Origin: Oscillospiraceae bacterium
GTDB lineage: Bacteria > Bacillota_A > Clostridia > Oscillospirales > Ruminococcaceae
Length of the DNA: 5,644 bases
Reading direction: 5' to 3'
Assembly: GCA_017848205.1 (NCBI GenBank)
Contig: JAGDDO010000311.1
Location: forward strand, 1 to 5,644
The position numbers and the translations under genes were made by a program. This document shows positions 5,395 through 5,644 of this stretch, piece after piece; position 1 is the first letter of the stretch; every line of letters begins with the position of its first letter. The notes beneath the pieces were generated by a model that saw only the letters and a list, made by a program, of their open reading frames with translations, was not told where the DNA came from and did no database searches.

Positions 5395-5644
5395 TTATCC
5401 GAACTTAATAACTTCCGGAGCCTTTGTAAATGAGCTGATGGTTGCAACTGCGTCCTTGATGTAGAAAGCTTCTGTGTTGCCGTCATCAGGAGAATACATG
5501 CTCTGGAGTTCCGGATATTCAGCACGCACTGCCACTCTTGCTTCTCTTCTGTCATCTTCAACGAGTGTTCCGGCAATTCTTATCCAGTCCCCGCCCTTGA
5601 AAGCGCAGATCTCGAATTTAGGATTGGTGTGAAGCTGCTTTGAA
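5395..5644 (-). CDS. Pyridoxamine 5'-phosphate oxidase family protein, C-terminal part (5' end cut by window edge)
   Basis: The minus-strand frame from the right edge to TAA at 5395-5397 gives 82 residues, starting SKQLHTNPKFEICAF and ending KAPEVIKFG. The pattern KQLxxNPKxEICAF, then DWIRIAG, DDRREAR, SMYSPDDGNTEAFY and ATISSFTxxPEVIKF is familiar from small (about 130-140 residue) split-barrel flavin-binding proteins of the PNPOx-like family in Clostridia. They usually bind FMN or a related flavin and are cytoplasmic; their substrates are mostly unknown, and few make pyridoxal phosphate. The missing N-terminal half and promoter lie beyond the right edge. No functional link to the dockerin genes is apparent, and a terminator separates it from them. 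Confidence 0.88.
   Translation of the reverse strand, partial: SKQLHTNPKFEICAFKGGDWIRIAGTLVEDDRREARVAVRAEYPELQSMYSPDDGNTEAFYIKDAVATISSFTKAPEVIKFG

Noticed and set aside
5358..5576. 72-codon minus-strand ORF overlapping the flavin-binding protein gene
   Set aside because: The frame ending at 5395 gives a recognisable PNPOx-like sequence across the same bases; this one is in another frame and resembles nothing.

Overview
The window looks like a chromosomal piece of a cellulosome-producing Firmicute of the Ruminococcus type, with R. flavefaciens-like rumen bacteria the best guess. The reasons are two secreted proteins with type I dockerin sequence, moderately low GC with AT-rich intergenic DNA, and Clostridia-type purine-rich ribosome binding sites. 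The genus is inferred; no marker gene is present to prove it.

Layout. (1) Positions 1-1517, minus strand: a secreted BspA-type leucine-rich-repeat protein of 505 visible residues. It runs off the left edge just as a dockerin begins (TGDINA). (2) Positions 1518-1837: a 320-bp divergent intergenic region. It holds a good promoter for each flanking gene and a compact palindromic element (about 1535-1648) made of three stacked hairpins inside imperfect inverted ends. The element lies in the predicted 5' leader of the LRR gene. (3) Positions 1838-3046, plus strand: a membrane-anchored DUF3810-family protein with an HExxH zinc-protease-like motif, started by GTG. (4) Positions 3047-3226: a convergent intergenic region with a GC-rich hairpin, a strong bidirectional terminator and a 13-bp perfect inverted repeat. 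(5) Positions 3227-5227, minus strand: a 666-residue secreted protein with two alternating module types (A-B-A-B-A) followed by a complete C-terminal type I dockerin. (6) Positions 5228-5394: a terminator for the next gene and a candidate promoter for the dockerin gene. (7) Positions 5395-5644, minus strand: the C-terminal part of a pyridoxamine 5'-phosphate oxidase-like flavin-binding protein, cut by the right edge.

The genes do not form one operon. Each complete gene has its own promoter-like sequence, and terminators separate them. The two dockerin proteins should be exported and bound by cohesins of a scaffoldin or cell-surface anchor. Neither visible part contains a recognisable glycoside hydrolase, so adhesion, binding or structural roles are more likely than catalysis. 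The DUF3810 protein has its putative catalytic domain on the outer face of the membrane; a link to the secreted neighbours is possible but rests only on adjacency.

No RNA gene, CRISPR array, prophage or intact insertion sequence was seen. The most unusual material is the repeated-module dockerin protein of unknown function and the hairpin element in the LRR gene's leader.
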